Of a stretch of DNA of 64,000 nucleotides, positions 30,258-41,720 are shown one piece after another. Below the pieces are notes generated by a model. It had not been told where the DNA came from and searched no databases. It was given only the letters and a program-made list of their open reading frames with translations. Position numbers and translations under genes: made by a program. Position 1 is the first letter of the stretch. Each line of letters begins with the position of its first letter. The stretch comes from Adiantum capillus-veneris (taxonomy: Eukaryota; Streptophyta; Polypodiopsida; Polypodiales; Pteridaceae), in NCBI GenBank assembly GCA_014529385.2, contig CM043942.1, positions 35,383,469 through 35,447,468 on the forward strand, read 5' to 3'.

Positions 30258-33107
30258 ATGGTCATCACCCAAAGCAGAATGGATACTTTGCGTCAAGATG
30301 ATGAACATGGAGGTGGCGAAGAAGAATTTTTCACACTAGGAGGTTTTTCCGACCGTCCCCCTTCCCCACCTACGCCACGGTTTGCGCCAAATCCTATGGA
30401 GGCTTTAGTCAAGACGATGATGGACATGATGCTACAACAAGAGGCGCAACGCACCACCTTTGATCGTGAGCGTGAGTAAGCGCGCTTGGTGGGCGAAGAA
30501 AGACGATTATCCTGGGAGCGTGAGCGCGAGTAAGTGCATTTGGCGGAAAAAGAAAGAAAGGCAACCTTGGATCGTGCGATCGTGAGCAAATGCGCTTCAC
30601 AGCCAAGGAAAGAAATCCAGAATTGGATCGCGAGCGCGAAGACAGACGATTGATTTTGGAGTCAGAGCGTGATGTGCAAAGAGACCAACGCATGCAAGAG
30701 TTGGTCCTATAGGTACTTACCTCAAAACCCGAGCCGGTCAAACATGTTGGTAGCACATCGAGTAGCACAAGCTGAGATTCAGACTCCAATAACCCCGTCA
30801 CAAAGAAGTTGACATTCAGTAAGTATAAGGTGAGATGGATGCTAGTGTTATTTATTCTTCGTTGCATCAATGTCATGCTTATTTTGCGACAACTAAGAAG
30901 ACAGAAAATAGCAAGGTTTTGACGGTAGCCATGTACCTTGCCGGTGATGCCATTAATTGGTATCACGCATGGCAAGAGACGACCGTGCACCTAGAGGAAG
31001 CCAAAGAAGGCGTGCCCCTTTCCTTCAATTGGACCGACTTCCAAGACAAGCTCAAGGCGCGGTTTATACCTCCTCAGTACCTAGCGCATTTGAAAGAAGA
31101 TTGGTACAATCTCAAGCAAAATGGTATGCTAGTCATGTCTTTTTCTAACCGTGTTTTGCAGCTCGGTACTTAATTACTCAAATTGGATGATGAGCGCAAA
31201 GAGGCATTCCTTTTTGGGTTGGATGAATATATCAAGCTTGATGTAGAAGTCTTGGACCTCGTGGATCTCAAAAAGGCGGTATCAATTGCTCTCTCCCAAG
31301 AGATGAAGCACAACAAGGGAAAGCCTAAGGAGAACAAGTCTTCTCAAAGTATCTCTTAGACTCCTGAGAACCCTAAGAACGGTAAGAATGGTAAATCTTC
31401 TTTCCGATCTTTCTCTAGTCTCTTGGAAAAGAACACTCAAAAATAATCTAAGGGTAAAGCCAACACACTTGCTAAACCTAAGCTCACCCTGGATGAAACA
31501 GCCGCACAAGGAATTTTAGGAGGGTACATCACGTCAGAAGAACAAGTCATTTATTCTAAGGCAGATTGATGTTATCATTGTCACATCAAGGGTCATATAA
31601 AGAAAACATGTCCTAAGATTGAATCTAATGAATCTAAAGAACCCACATAACCCACATCCTCTGTTAATGCCATGAATAAGAACATTCATGTGCCCCAAGT
31701 TTCTCATGTTCCTATGATTGATGAGTCTCTCATGAAGTGTTATGGTCATGTGAATGGTCAACACAAGGTGGTCTTGTTTGATTATGGTAGTATGCATGAT
31801 GTGATTGGTGACTCTCTTGTCGAAAGAGCCCGCTTGGAGGCTCTCAAGACATCTCCTTTCGAGGTGTCGGGTTTCGCTCCCGGTATAGAGAGTCTCTCTC
31901 ATTACAGGAGAGTGCCTGATGTGTTAGTCATGGTTCAATAAGTGTCCTTTCACAGAAAATTTGTAGTGTCTCCTCTTTCAGGATGTGATATGATTTTGGG
32001 CATTAGATGGTTTTGTGAGCATAACCCTCTCATTGATTGGGCGGACAATACTTTCACTTTCAATGCCAAAAGTAACTCTCTCCCATTGTCATTCGTGGGG
32101 AGGAGTTCATTCTTCACCTCTGATTTCTAATGTGCAGGTGAAGCTTTGAAAAGAATAAGGAGAAGAAGACTCTCTCAGTCTTTTCTTCTCCAAAGTACGA
32201 CACACATGATTTGCATGATAAAGTTATGAATGTTAACAAGGATGATGATTTGCATGATATAGATGTGATTGTTCACAAGGATGATGGTTTAGTTGATGCT
32301 TTTTCTAGTGAAGCTAACCTTGTTGCAGATATGATCAATCACGAAGAACCGATCTTGGCTCTCGAGCCGAGATCTAAGGAACCCACTCGGGAAGTATGGT
32401 GTGTGCATGATTCTCAACACGCACTGTTTGAGTGTTTCATTCATGACGGTTTCTTGTATTTTTGTCACTGTCTTTATGTGTTCCCTTTCCACTGTCATGC
32501 CATTGTACGATGCACATGATTCACTCATGGATGAGCATGGATGTATGTGGATTTCTATCGAAAAGAACAAAAGTTTGAATGACATAGTCTCAGAAAGAGC
32601 ACAATATATTTTTTCCATAAAGCATCGGCATTTTCATTGTGATTTGCCACAGTGGATAGATTTAGATCAGAAAGTCAAGATTCGGTCCCATTGTTTACGT
32701 GTGTTTGGTGAACGGTTTGGCACTCCGTCCACTGCGTTCATCTCAATTGCATTAAAATCATTTAGGAAGCAAACTATTTTTCCAATCACTCTACATGGAA
32801 TGGGTATGTTCATGATTTTGTGTTGAAAGTGGTTTCAAGAATTTTCCTCCTCAGAGATTCTTGAAGAAGATAGACGCATGACCATAGATGAAGTTAGAAC
32901 ATTAAAGCCATCACAAATCACTTTGTGTCGCTTTCGACGCAACCCAAAGAAGCAAGCATTGTAGGCCTTTACAAAGTTCAAGTATCGCACGACCCACACA
33001 TCAGAGTGGGTCGGCGAAGAGTCCTTCCCAGGATTCTAGACATTGTTGGCGATCTCCCTCGATGCCATACAGTTCGGTACCAGTACCTCACTTTAAAAAG
33101 GAGGGGA
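30258..33107 (+). pseudogene. Gypsy element E internal region: gag, zinc knuckle, dead protease, pol lost
   Basis: Charged gag start (30258-30479), capsid (30835-31173: YLAGDAINWYHAW, FIPPQYLAHLKEDWYNL), continuing with stops to a zinc knuckle CYHCHIKGHIKKTC (about 31570-31612). A retropepsin-like domain follows (31672-32130) with VLFDYGSMHDVI, where the catalytic DSG/DTG has become DYG, then GCDMILGIRW. RT, RNase H and integrase are missing. After broken tail sequence (KKQALQAFTKF) a purine tract (about 33095-33107) abuts the LTR. Family-A LTRs elsewhere in the window therefore belong to this element type. Confidence 0.8.
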
Positions 33108-33657
33108 TGTCATGTGCACATCTAACCCTATCTGCATGTGGACAAGCTACTTCAGGTCCAAGGTTCAGGTCAGCTTAGGAAGTGTTTTGGCACCTTTATG
33201 AGTCTGCTTGCAGGCCTTGCATGCCCAGGCACTAAGAGTAGTTGAATATCCTCTGGTTGCACACAACATGTCATCGGCATTACAATTAGTACCCATCATG
33301 AGCAATTTACAGTGCACAAAATCCATTTTTCCTATTTTAGCTAGTTTTCACTTACTATTAATAAGTGACTTTGTTGGGAAACTGGGTAGGGCAAATTGGC
33401 TAAGTTAATATATAAGAAACCTAGCACTAGCCCTTTCTAGTAGAAGAGGCAGCAGGAGTCCACCAACTCACAAGCACCTTCTCAGCAAGATCGGCAGGAG
33501 GCCTAGCATTTCTAGTCAATAGCAAATCAAGACCAGCGTTTTGGCTACATGGTCGTGGACATCTTCGGCAAGTCCATTGCATTTAGACCATTGTATGAGA
33601 TTTGTGCAATCAATAGCATAGACCTCGGAGGAGGGTTTGCCAATATTTTGGTGTCAT

Positions 33658-33700
<43 letters not shown>

Positions 33701-33857
33701 CTTCATTCACAGCATCATTTATTTTGTTTGTGATCATTGCACTCTCTCACTAAAGGAACGGAAGGCTCTCCCTTCCGTACATAAAAGGAACCCTTGAGCA
33801 AAATTCGGAGCACTCACCTTGAGCAAAGTTCAACATTCACTTCCGCTGCACCTTCGA
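33108..33857 (+). repeat. LTR family A, copy 4, with adjacent PPT and PBS
   Basis: TGTCATGTGCACATC...CACCTTCGA, 750 bp, opposite to copies 1-3. A purine tract AAAAAGGAGGGGA lies immediately left and a tRNA primer site lies 1 bp to the right. TATATAAGAAACC (about 33407-33420) is a TATA-type promoter. It lacks most of the GCTGAAAACGC repeat block found in the other copies and has a CT tract at about 33660-33696. Confidence 0.85.
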
Positions 33858-33858
33858 A

Positions 33859-33870
33859 TGGTATCAAAGC
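33859..33870 (+). other. Primer-binding site after LTR copy 4
   Basis: TGGTATCAAAGC, initiator Met tRNA type. Its position to the right shows that this LTR also acted as a 5' LTR, giving an internal-LTR-internal arrangement. Confidence 0.78.
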
Positions 33871-34094
33871 TTTGGCAGTGTTTCTGTATCACTCATGTAT
33901 GCTACAAGCATAAACTAAGTCATATGAACATTGGCAAGCACAAACCCCTCTAATAATGGAAATGCATGCTCAGATAATTTTTTCTAATGCATGCACACTA
34001 GTGCTATGGGCCCTAGTGTTTAGAAAAGATATATCTATAGCGGCATGCAAATACATCCATTCGATAGCCTATGAAGCTTTTTGGGCACAATAAG

Positions 34095-34230
34095 TACATT
34101 ATCTCCATGGATTTTATTGTGGGTCTACCAACCATTGTACGAGGATATGATTTGGTATGGGTGATTGTGGATAGTTTGCGCAAAACTCTATAAGTTTATT
34201 CCAACCAAGTCCACTATTAAACTCCAAAGT
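34095..34230 (+). pseudogene. Gypsy integrase core fragment
   Basis: MDFIVGLPTIVRGYDLVWVI then VDSLRKT, frameshift, FIPTKSTI: the first-Asp segment of a gypsy integrase core. The rest is missing; TRIM-like sequence follows. Confidence 0.75.
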
Positions 34231-34234
34231 TAAC

Positions 34235-34372
34235 TGTCAGGCCTAGGGTAAGGTGGGCAAGGCCAAGGGTTAGGACACATATGCAGTATAGGGAGCCTAT
34301 ATTTAGTACTCCAAGGACCTGTATACGGCATGGTTTGGTGGAGACGTGCATGTGCTAGTCCTTAGTCTCTCA
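34235..34372 (+). repeat. Possible small LTR (TRIM-like) with PBS
   Basis: TGTCAGGCCTAGGG...TCTCA, 138 bp, followed after 3 bp by TGGTATCACAAC (34376-34387), a poorer initiator-Met primer site. No partner LTR found. Confidence 0.3.
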
Positions 34373-34387
34373 TATTGGTATCACAAC

Positions 34388-37300
34388 ATGATTACAAACC
34401 AAGCTTGGGTCCGTGCAAGTGTTGTGCATGCGATCACAGTTTTTAGTTTTTGTTCACAAAACTTGTCATGGAGGCATACTCGCGATCTTGAGTGCTTTTT
34501 CACCAAGTGCCCTCATAGTTAACCCCCCTTTCAAAGCTATTTGTACCCTTAGAAACGTGTTCTAAGTTGCATATATAAAAGTAATCCACGGACGCTTCAA
34601 GATATACCCGATGTGTTTTTCCTTATTTTTGCTTATGTTAAGAGCTTCTTTCAAATATTTACATGTTTGACATCCTTTGGAGCTTTCATGTAGTGTGCGT
34701 TGCATTTTCTTGAGGCAAAAATCCCTCTATGTACAATTGAATTTTTTACTCTCGCTCTTGCATGCACGTGGATGTAAGAAAATACGTTGTGAATTCAAGA
34801 ACTTTCTTGTTGAGACTTTTGCTTATGCACATGCGGTTTCTTCACACTCTTGTGATCTATTATTTTATAAGCATAAGAATTCTTTCTTGTTTTCATGAGA
34901 CATGCATGTGTATGTTCTTCCCTCATGGAGAGTTTTTGCAAAGCTACACGCCCATGCATCGCATGCACACAATTTGTTTACCTTTTTCTACGTTTCATCG
35001 AAACTTGGAAGAGGTAGTGCATAGATTTGTATGTCAAAGCACATCTTTTGGAATTTGCACCTTTTTATGCATGCATGGGATGCTCTTTGTGTGCATGAAA
35101 ACAATGCTTTCTACACATCTCCATCTGTATGATGCATCCATGTGAAGTTGAAGCAATGAAAGTTTCCATGTTGCATCAACCAAGCTTTGTGATGCTAATG
35201 GTCATGATGCTGATGGCCTATCAAGGCATTTGTTTACTTCTTATGCAAATCACCCAAAATAGTCATAAGACAATCATGTAGCCGTTTCCAAGGGGAAGCC
35301 CTTCCAAGGCTTGGCCACTCAGAATGGGAAGGCTTCTTAATTGGAGCATGCTTTTCTTGTTACATTTTGACAAGGTCCATTATCTATAAATGATCAACAA
35401 GATTGCTTTTATTTTTCCATGGAATCTATATGTTGGCAGGAGTACCTATTGGCTATGAGAACACATGCTCCATCATGTTTTATCTTTCCAGTGTAATGCA
35501 AAACAAGGCTTCAATTTTAGGCATCTTGCTTAGAAGATTCCAACGTTTAGAATATGCTATCAGCATACAAACTTGGGAGGACTTTGCAATATATCAAAAG
35601 GTTCTTCACTAGAGGTGAGTTTGAACCAAGCCAAGAGGGCATGCATGGTACATACGATAGCTGTTAGTTTATGAACATACATGGCCATGGCCAGATTCAC
35701 AACAAGACAATTGGCCATAGAAGGGCGACCAGGTTAGCAAATTTCAAGTTCTTTTGATTTTTTTGTAATTTTAAATTTTCAATTGGACAAGATCTTTAGC
35801 TTTGTGAAGCACGGTGCTTTGACGGTTATCATGGGAAGCTAGGCTTCTACCCCATACAAGCTACTGCTCATTGACTTGGGATCAAGAGCAATGGTAGAAA
35901 TGTTTGGGTCATTGGAAATAAGAGGATATAAGATCACAGTTCACATTTTGCAACATTGAATTGTGACATATCTTGCCAATACAGATTGTGCAAGGCACGT
36001 ATGGTATCGGCTGAAATTCTTTAGACCGTCATTGTAGCCAAGGGAGTATTAATTTATTTTCTTGAATTGCATGCATGGTGTGCTAGTAAGGTGGAAGTCA
36101 TTCCACCCCATTGTTGTTTACGGTTCCATTATAACATGGGCTACTTTGTCAAGGACATCTTATCCACCTCATAGTCACAATTGAGTCCACTAGTTGTGAT
36201 GTCCACACATACTGGACTCCCATGATTTTTAAGGCGAGGTAAGACCTTTTTTTCCAATGATTTTTCTCGATGCTTCTTCTGTTGATGTTATTGCACGAGC
36301 TACCATAGCTATAACCTTTTACTCCATAACAATTGAGGCTAGTATATTTCCTTGTGATTGTTGTATATGACTATAATGGTGGGCACTTTATATCATTGGC
36401 TCTATGTACAAGGTGTAATCAATACAGATGATGCTTGGGTAGCAAGAAGGCATGGCCTTGCTATCAAGCAACAAATTCATGCGATGACATGAATGTGCTA
36501 AGACAACCTCACGTTAGGTAATCTCTAATTTAAAGAAACCAAACAAAGTCTACTACGACTAACTTCGTTTTGATGTTGGGAATCATTCTCTTATTCTCAT
36601 GGGGAGATGTAATTATTTCAAGATCCTATTGTGAATAAGATTCCAACTTTAGAGGATATACTGTACAATTTCACATTGAGAGGATCTACTATTTAACTTG
36701 ATCCAAGTGTGAACAAGATTCCAATTTGAGAGAATCTCATGTTTAGTCTATAGTATTGATTGTGGCTATGGGAGTGGTATTTTTAGGGCTATGATTTAGT
36801 TGATGCTAAATCTCTCCATATGATTGAGATCACAGATTGGCCTCTCCACATGTCCTTTCATGCAAAGTACTGCTCATTTGCCAAGGGGTAGTGGAAAAGT
36901 TCAATTTCCCAAGTTGATGACAATCACTATTGGACAAGATAAACTTTTTTGGTCACCGTTGATTGATGGTTTAAGTAGTATCCTTGAAAAATCTAACCAA
37001 GGGGTTTTAATTGCTTAGGCAATCCATCATTATCAGCTCAATATTGGTTGATTTTAACTAATCTCCTGTTTAGTATTTAATAGGTTAAAGACATACTACG
37101 CTTTTTGAGACTGGTTTTTTGATAATGTACTACTTTTCAGGTTTGGAAAGTGCACTTGACTCCTCGTAAGTGTAAGCGATGTTCCACCTCCTAGTAAGCA
37201 TATGATTTGGTTTAGTTATATGCTTTGCTCAAGTTTTTCCAAGTGGGATGCATATGCAAGAATACTTTCATCCATTTTGCTCTTCGGATACATGACAAGG

Positions 37301-37891
37301 TCATGTAGGAGAAAAGACTTTTGGGATTATGGTGTACCTGGTAAATTTATGCACCCTACAATTATAGGCCTACATGGTAGGGTTTTGTTTCACACATGTT
37401 GAGAGTCACAAGTATGCTAATCCAAAATATTATGTGTTGTTGTGACCCACATTTTGATGGATAGGCAATTTACAAGTGTTGATCTTGTTCTAAAGGATAT
37501 TCTAAGCGTGTGTACGTTAGCACAAAGCAACTTAATTAAAAATTTTATCTCTCTAGTTGGAGTTTTCTTACCATGAGGCAAAGCATGTTGCGACTAGGTT
37601 TAGTCCCTTCATGTTTAGGTCAAGTTCTCGGCCTCGATTACTAGTTATGGTGGGGTTGTTTACTGATGAGAAATGATAACAAGTCAAGGACCTAGTTTTT
37701 GCTGATGTGATGTCACCATGTTACTTTCATGGAAAGTGAGAAGAGGTATTTTTTTAGACATCTCTTAGCTGTGGAAACTCATTTAAAATACTCTAGTGAG
37801 TTATAAATAGACTTTGCACACTATGTTGGATATAGAACGATTACACAAAATATGTTTATACTACATGGCCAATGCATAATCTCTTGAGAGT
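34388..37891 (+). other. Unrecognised sequence
   Basis: Short AT-rich ORFs only. A repeated phrase on breaking AGAGGATCTACT/AGAGAATCTCAT (36650-36740) is a minor direct repeat. I see no gene, LTR or RNA gene. Confidence 0.45.
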
Positions 37892-38040
37892 GTGCAATGG
37901 AGTAGAGCTCCCGAAAGACATATTCAAGATAAATCTTTTAGGCCAATGCTTGATATTCCTCTGTGTAGAGTTCACATTTGTACACTCCATGCACTCTGCA
38001 AAATAATTAAAAAGGTGGTTCATTTGTACATATGTTTTGC

Positions 38041-38690
38041 ATGGACCTTAAAGACAGTGAGTGAGTCAAAAAGATTCATCAAAGCATTAGAGGAAGTGCC
38101 CTCAGACATTGGTTTGCATGGAGGCAATGTCAAAATCGAAGAGTACCCTAAGATGTCTCAAGGTTGTTACAAGGTACCAAGGAAAGCGTCGATAGGCGGC
38201 GTGAAGGCCAGAAGGTTTGTTGGGTTTAGCTTCAAAGAGTATGATAGAGAGGAGAAGAGAAACCTGTTCAACAAATGGAAAGAGTTACATAGAGTGGTTA
38301 AAGACAATGCTAGTGGTGGGGCAATCCAAAATCACAAGGAAAACATGTGAAAATTGCTTGATAAAATCTTCCACTACGTTGAGTAGCATTTGTGGGATGA
38401 AAGTAAGCTCACATCAATTCAAGCAGCCTTCCTGGATTGGAAGAAGGCATACCTGGCAGGGTGGGGTGGGCAACATATCACTCATTACATGGTGAGTTAG
38501 CATGTTCCATATGCAAACAACATATGCTCCATAAATCCCTACTCTACTCACCATTTTTTTTTGAATCCAATGCAGCACATATTGTTCAACCATGGTCCTT
38601 ATTTTGTCAAAACATACGGCTCACTGTCAATATGGTCCACACAAGGCATGAAATAGACCCACTACATGGCAAGAACAGGTTACTTTAAGC
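38041..38690 (+). pseudogene. Degenerate coding stretch, unknown family
   Basis: One frame reads ALEEVPSDIGLHGGNVKIEE then RFVGFSFKEYDREEKRNLFN and KWKELHRVVKDN, meets TGA at 38348-38350 and TAG near 38384, and continues as IQAAFLDWKKAYLAGWGG. A frameshift then leads into FFFESNAAHIVQPWSLF to about 38687. Composition is globular and protein-like. No family recognised; a transposon or host-gene relic are both possible. Confidence 0.4.
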
Positions 38691-38895
38691 ACACTAGACA
38701 TGATGAAGCAAAGATAGAGCCAATAACCTATTAGAGTTACACCAATGGACTTATAGACGACTTATACATAGAGCAAGGTAGAAGGAGATTCTTAAGAGTT
38801 CAAAAATTACACATTCTTTACAGCTCATTCATAAAGAGAGGAAGCAAAGGGCTTGGGGAAACTCAAATGCGGGGAGCCATGCAAGGTGGCAATAA

Positions 38896-39281
38896 TCACG
38901 AGTCAGGAGCGGGAGAAGATGGGCCTGACCCCGCCGTTTTTTTTCTCTTCGCTACACCCCCTTCCTCCTCACTATGTACCTCTTTGACGTGCACGTCCTT
39001 TAGCCGAACTCTTTCTTCTGTTGATGGAAGCATCCCCACAGGCATCAAGCATCTTCTATCCCTTAAAAATAGCCTTTTGTTGTATGGATCCAGACTCTCT
39101 GGGTCTTTGACTCCTCCCACAAAGGCATGAGCTGTGTACGACATGAAATAAGGGCCCTGAGTGCTTGGCACCTATACCCGATGCCAAAAACGCATAGAGA
39201 AAACTGTTTCTCTATCATGATTATCCTTTCTGCGTTCAGTGGCACGGGATACCCACCACACAATCTTGTGATAACCTTCAT
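38896..39281 (-). pseudogene. Degenerate coding stretch on the minus strand, unknown
   Basis: Two overlapping minus-strand frames read MKVITRLCGGYPVPLNAERI... and, shifted, LDPYNKRLFLRDRRCLMPVG with a basic C-terminus. It may continue the larger minus-strand relic at 39764-40627. Not recognised. Confidence 0.3.
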
Positions 39282-39763
39282 TGCAAACAGAGGAAACTTT
39301 GCATCATCCTCAGAGTATTCCTTGTGGTATATTATGATCTACAAAATAATATCAAAACATTCATGGGTTATTATTGATATGCGTACAATAGTGTCAAGTA
39401 CTTGAATTGTTTTGACAAACCTTTTTGTGGTTAAAAAGCCCGATGTACTGAGACAAGTCATTGCCTTGAGCCTCTTGCTCTTCTAAGGAAACTATCATCA
39501 TACACAAGCACCTGTCAACAATCAAATTTATCTCAATATTGCATCATTGGGATTTGCATGCTGAAAAGAAATTACCATCTCATTCTTGTCCATTTCCAGC
39601 ATGGATCTTCCCCACAAGTGAATCGAGTAGCTATTCGCCTGGGCCAGGGGTGCCACGGGGATACCCATATTTTCTAAGTCGAGATGTCTTGTGGTTGATT
39701 GGAATTGCTCCTCTGTTGGTAAATTGGCTTCTTCAGACTTTGCTTTATTAAATATATCTTTGA

Positions 39764-40627
39764 TCACTTGACCCCCTGAAGTGAATTGTGTGTCGTGCAC
39801 AAATGTGTAAGCAAGAAGATGTTCGTCCACTGCATCCTACACAAATCCCATGTCTGTCTCAAAAAATTCACAATTGCAGCTAAGTAGTAGTCCTCCCATA
39901 TATTCAACTCATGCATAATATCTGTGAGGAGAATGTTATGAATGTTGTTGGCCATAGCAAAACTGGGAGTGCAATTCAGAGACAAAGACCCTTCCTCATT
40001 TAGGCTTTTTTGCTTGCTTCCAAGTGCTGCATTCGCAAGTGAAGCAAGAGTTAAGCCTCCATCAAATGCCTCCTTCAATACCTCTACCCGCTCTTCTTCT
40101 GGGTCAAACTGTAACTCCATGTCCTCTACCTCTTCCTCCTGTGCCAATGGGTAACTACCAAGATTTGACGATTGGGAAGTCTCTGACTCACCATCCGTCA
40201 ATAGGTACAAGTAACACACAAACCCGTGGTTGAATTCCACTAAGCGACACTTTTTAGAGTGCCTAGGACATCTTTCTGTGACAAGCAGTGCATTGGAGGG
40301 ACACTTTTTGAGACAGCGATTTAACCTTCTTGCAACACGCTTCTCAGGGTCAAGACCGGTTGGGTACACAAATCACTTGCCATCAATTGTCAGGGAGCTA
40401 TCACAAATGACTAGTTTGTACTATTGCAAATGTGTTTGTAGGTACTCCATTAAGCAATCAACAATTTGTTGGATACAAAACTTTGCATTAAACATTACTG
40501 ATAGCTCTGGTGCATGGTCATGAGTACGGGCGATGTATAGGAACATGAATAATTTTTCTTCACATGTATCCTCCCCTACCTCATTCGTCTCTAGTACTAT
40601 GTTCCACATATCTGAAAGAAACAACAA
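39764..40627 (-). pseudogene. Long minus-strand coding relic, unknown family
   Basis: One frame runs 288 codons from MLFLSDMWNIVLETNEVGED to LTHLCTTHNSLQGVK, broken by two stops (around 40421 and 40376). The uninterrupted 201-codon part has a Cys/basic segment (RRLNRCLKKCPSNAL, CPRHSKKC), an acidic linker (AQEEEVEDMELQFDPEEER) and a hydrophobic C-terminal half. Four Cys spaced in pairs could bind a metal. I do not recognise the family. Hairpin repeats begin about 80 bp away at its 5' side. Confidence 0.4.
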
Positions 40628-40704
40628 GACAAAGCTACTATTATATAATACATGTGACCAACGTGATCATCTCGGTACTATTCATGCTATACCCACGCCC
40701 ATTT

Positions 40705-40772
40705 GGGATCAGAATCAAGCAAATAGAGGGCTTGAAGGATTATCTAGGCCCTTCTTTGCTTCATTCTAACCC
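40705..40772. repeat. Hairpin repeat 1
   Basis: Left arm GGGATCAGAATCAAGCAAAT pairs with right arm ATTTGCTTCATTCTAACCC-type sequence, loop about 20 nt. Member of a family with arm consensus GGTCAGAACCAAGCGAATAG. Confidence 0.8.
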
Positions 40773-40824
40773 AAGAGAATATATAAATACAATTCACGAT
40801 ATATTCGCGTCCATTTGGCACAGA

Positions 40825-40891
40825 GGGTCAAAACCAAGCGAAGGGGCCCTTGGGAAAATTATAAAGGCCCCTGCTCTCTTGGTTCTGACCC
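40825..40891. repeat. Hairpin repeat 2
   Basis: GGGTCAAAACCAAGCGAAGG on the left, CTCTCTTGGTTCTGACCC on the right, 67 bp in all. Confidence 0.85.
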
Positions 40892-40993
40892 GTGCGTTGA
40901 GAGGCCTGTTCAGAACCATGCAAGAGGCTTAGTTATTCATTTGATACTCTAAAGGTTGGTACTCACTTGTTTAGTAGAACCGATGACGTGCTA

Positions 40994-41060
40994 AAAGTGA
41001 GATCCAAGCGAGTAAGGGCGTGAAGAATCCTCCAAGGCCCATATTTGCTTGGTTCTAACC
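40994..41060. repeat. Hairpin repeat 3
   Basis: GTGAGATCCAAGCGAGTAAG opposite ATATTTGCTTGGTTCTAACC; weaker left arm. Confidence 0.75.
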
Positions 41061-41105
41061 AACATGATTCTCTTTGTATTATCCACACTGCACCCACGCA
41101 CATTT

Positions 41106-41173
41106 GGGGTCAGAACCAAGTGAAGAGAGGGCTTGAAGGATTCTTTAGGATTTTCTTTGCTTGATTATGACCC
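41106..41173. repeat. Hairpin repeat 4
   Basis: GGGTCAGAACCAAGTGAAGA opposite TTTCTTTGCTTGATTATGAC. Duplicate of hairpin 1. Confidence 0.82.
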
Positions 41174-41224
41174 AAGAGAATATATCAGTACAATTTACGA
41201 TATATCCGCGTCCATTCGGCATAG

Positions 41225-41290
41225 AGGGTGAACCAAGCGAAGGGGGCCCTCGGGAAATTATTAAGGCCCCTATTCGCCTAGTTCTGACCC
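41225..41290. repeat. Hairpin repeat 5
   Basis: GGGTGAACCAAGCGAAGGGG opposite CCTATTCGCCTAGTTCTGAC. Duplicate of hairpin 2. Confidence 0.85.
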
Positions 41291-41643
41291 GTGCGTTGAG
41301 AGCCCTAGTCAAAACCATGCAAGAGGCTTAGTTATTCATTTAATATCTGTTTGAGAATAGTTGGTTTAGTCATCAATAACTAATAACAAAGCCTCGAGTG
41401 ACCATAGCCTATCTAAGCCCACTCATTCATGATGCCCAAACAGAGCATTAAATGAGCAACCATAGCCTTGCATGGTCAGACAAGGGATCATTATTCCACT
41501 ATGCTTTGAACCTCACAACTATTCATGGAGAATCTCAACCCATTGTTATCGTGCTCCAACCTTAACGACTACTCCGCCCTTGCCCTAACCCCGTGACAAA
41601 GGTGCATACAGACGTGAAACACACAGGCACATGATAGCTAGCT

Positions 41644-41664
41644 GGGGGGGGGGGGGGGGGGGGG

Positions 41665-41719
<55 letters not shown>
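41644..41719. repeat. Poly-G (24 bp) followed by (GA)n
   Basis: A 24-base G run passes directly into a 52-bp GA tract. Confidence 0.97.

Positions 41720-41720
<1 letters not shown>

Larger units (their letters stand above)
40683..41341 (+). repeat. Tandem duplication of a two-hairpin block, offset 400 bp
   Basis: 40683-40954 and 41082-41341 share CATTTGGG(A/G)TCAG, the TATATTCGCGTCCATT-like spacer, GTGCGTTGAGAG and CAAGAGGCTTAGTTATTCATTT, in the same order and each enclosing two hairpins. Confidence 0.82.
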
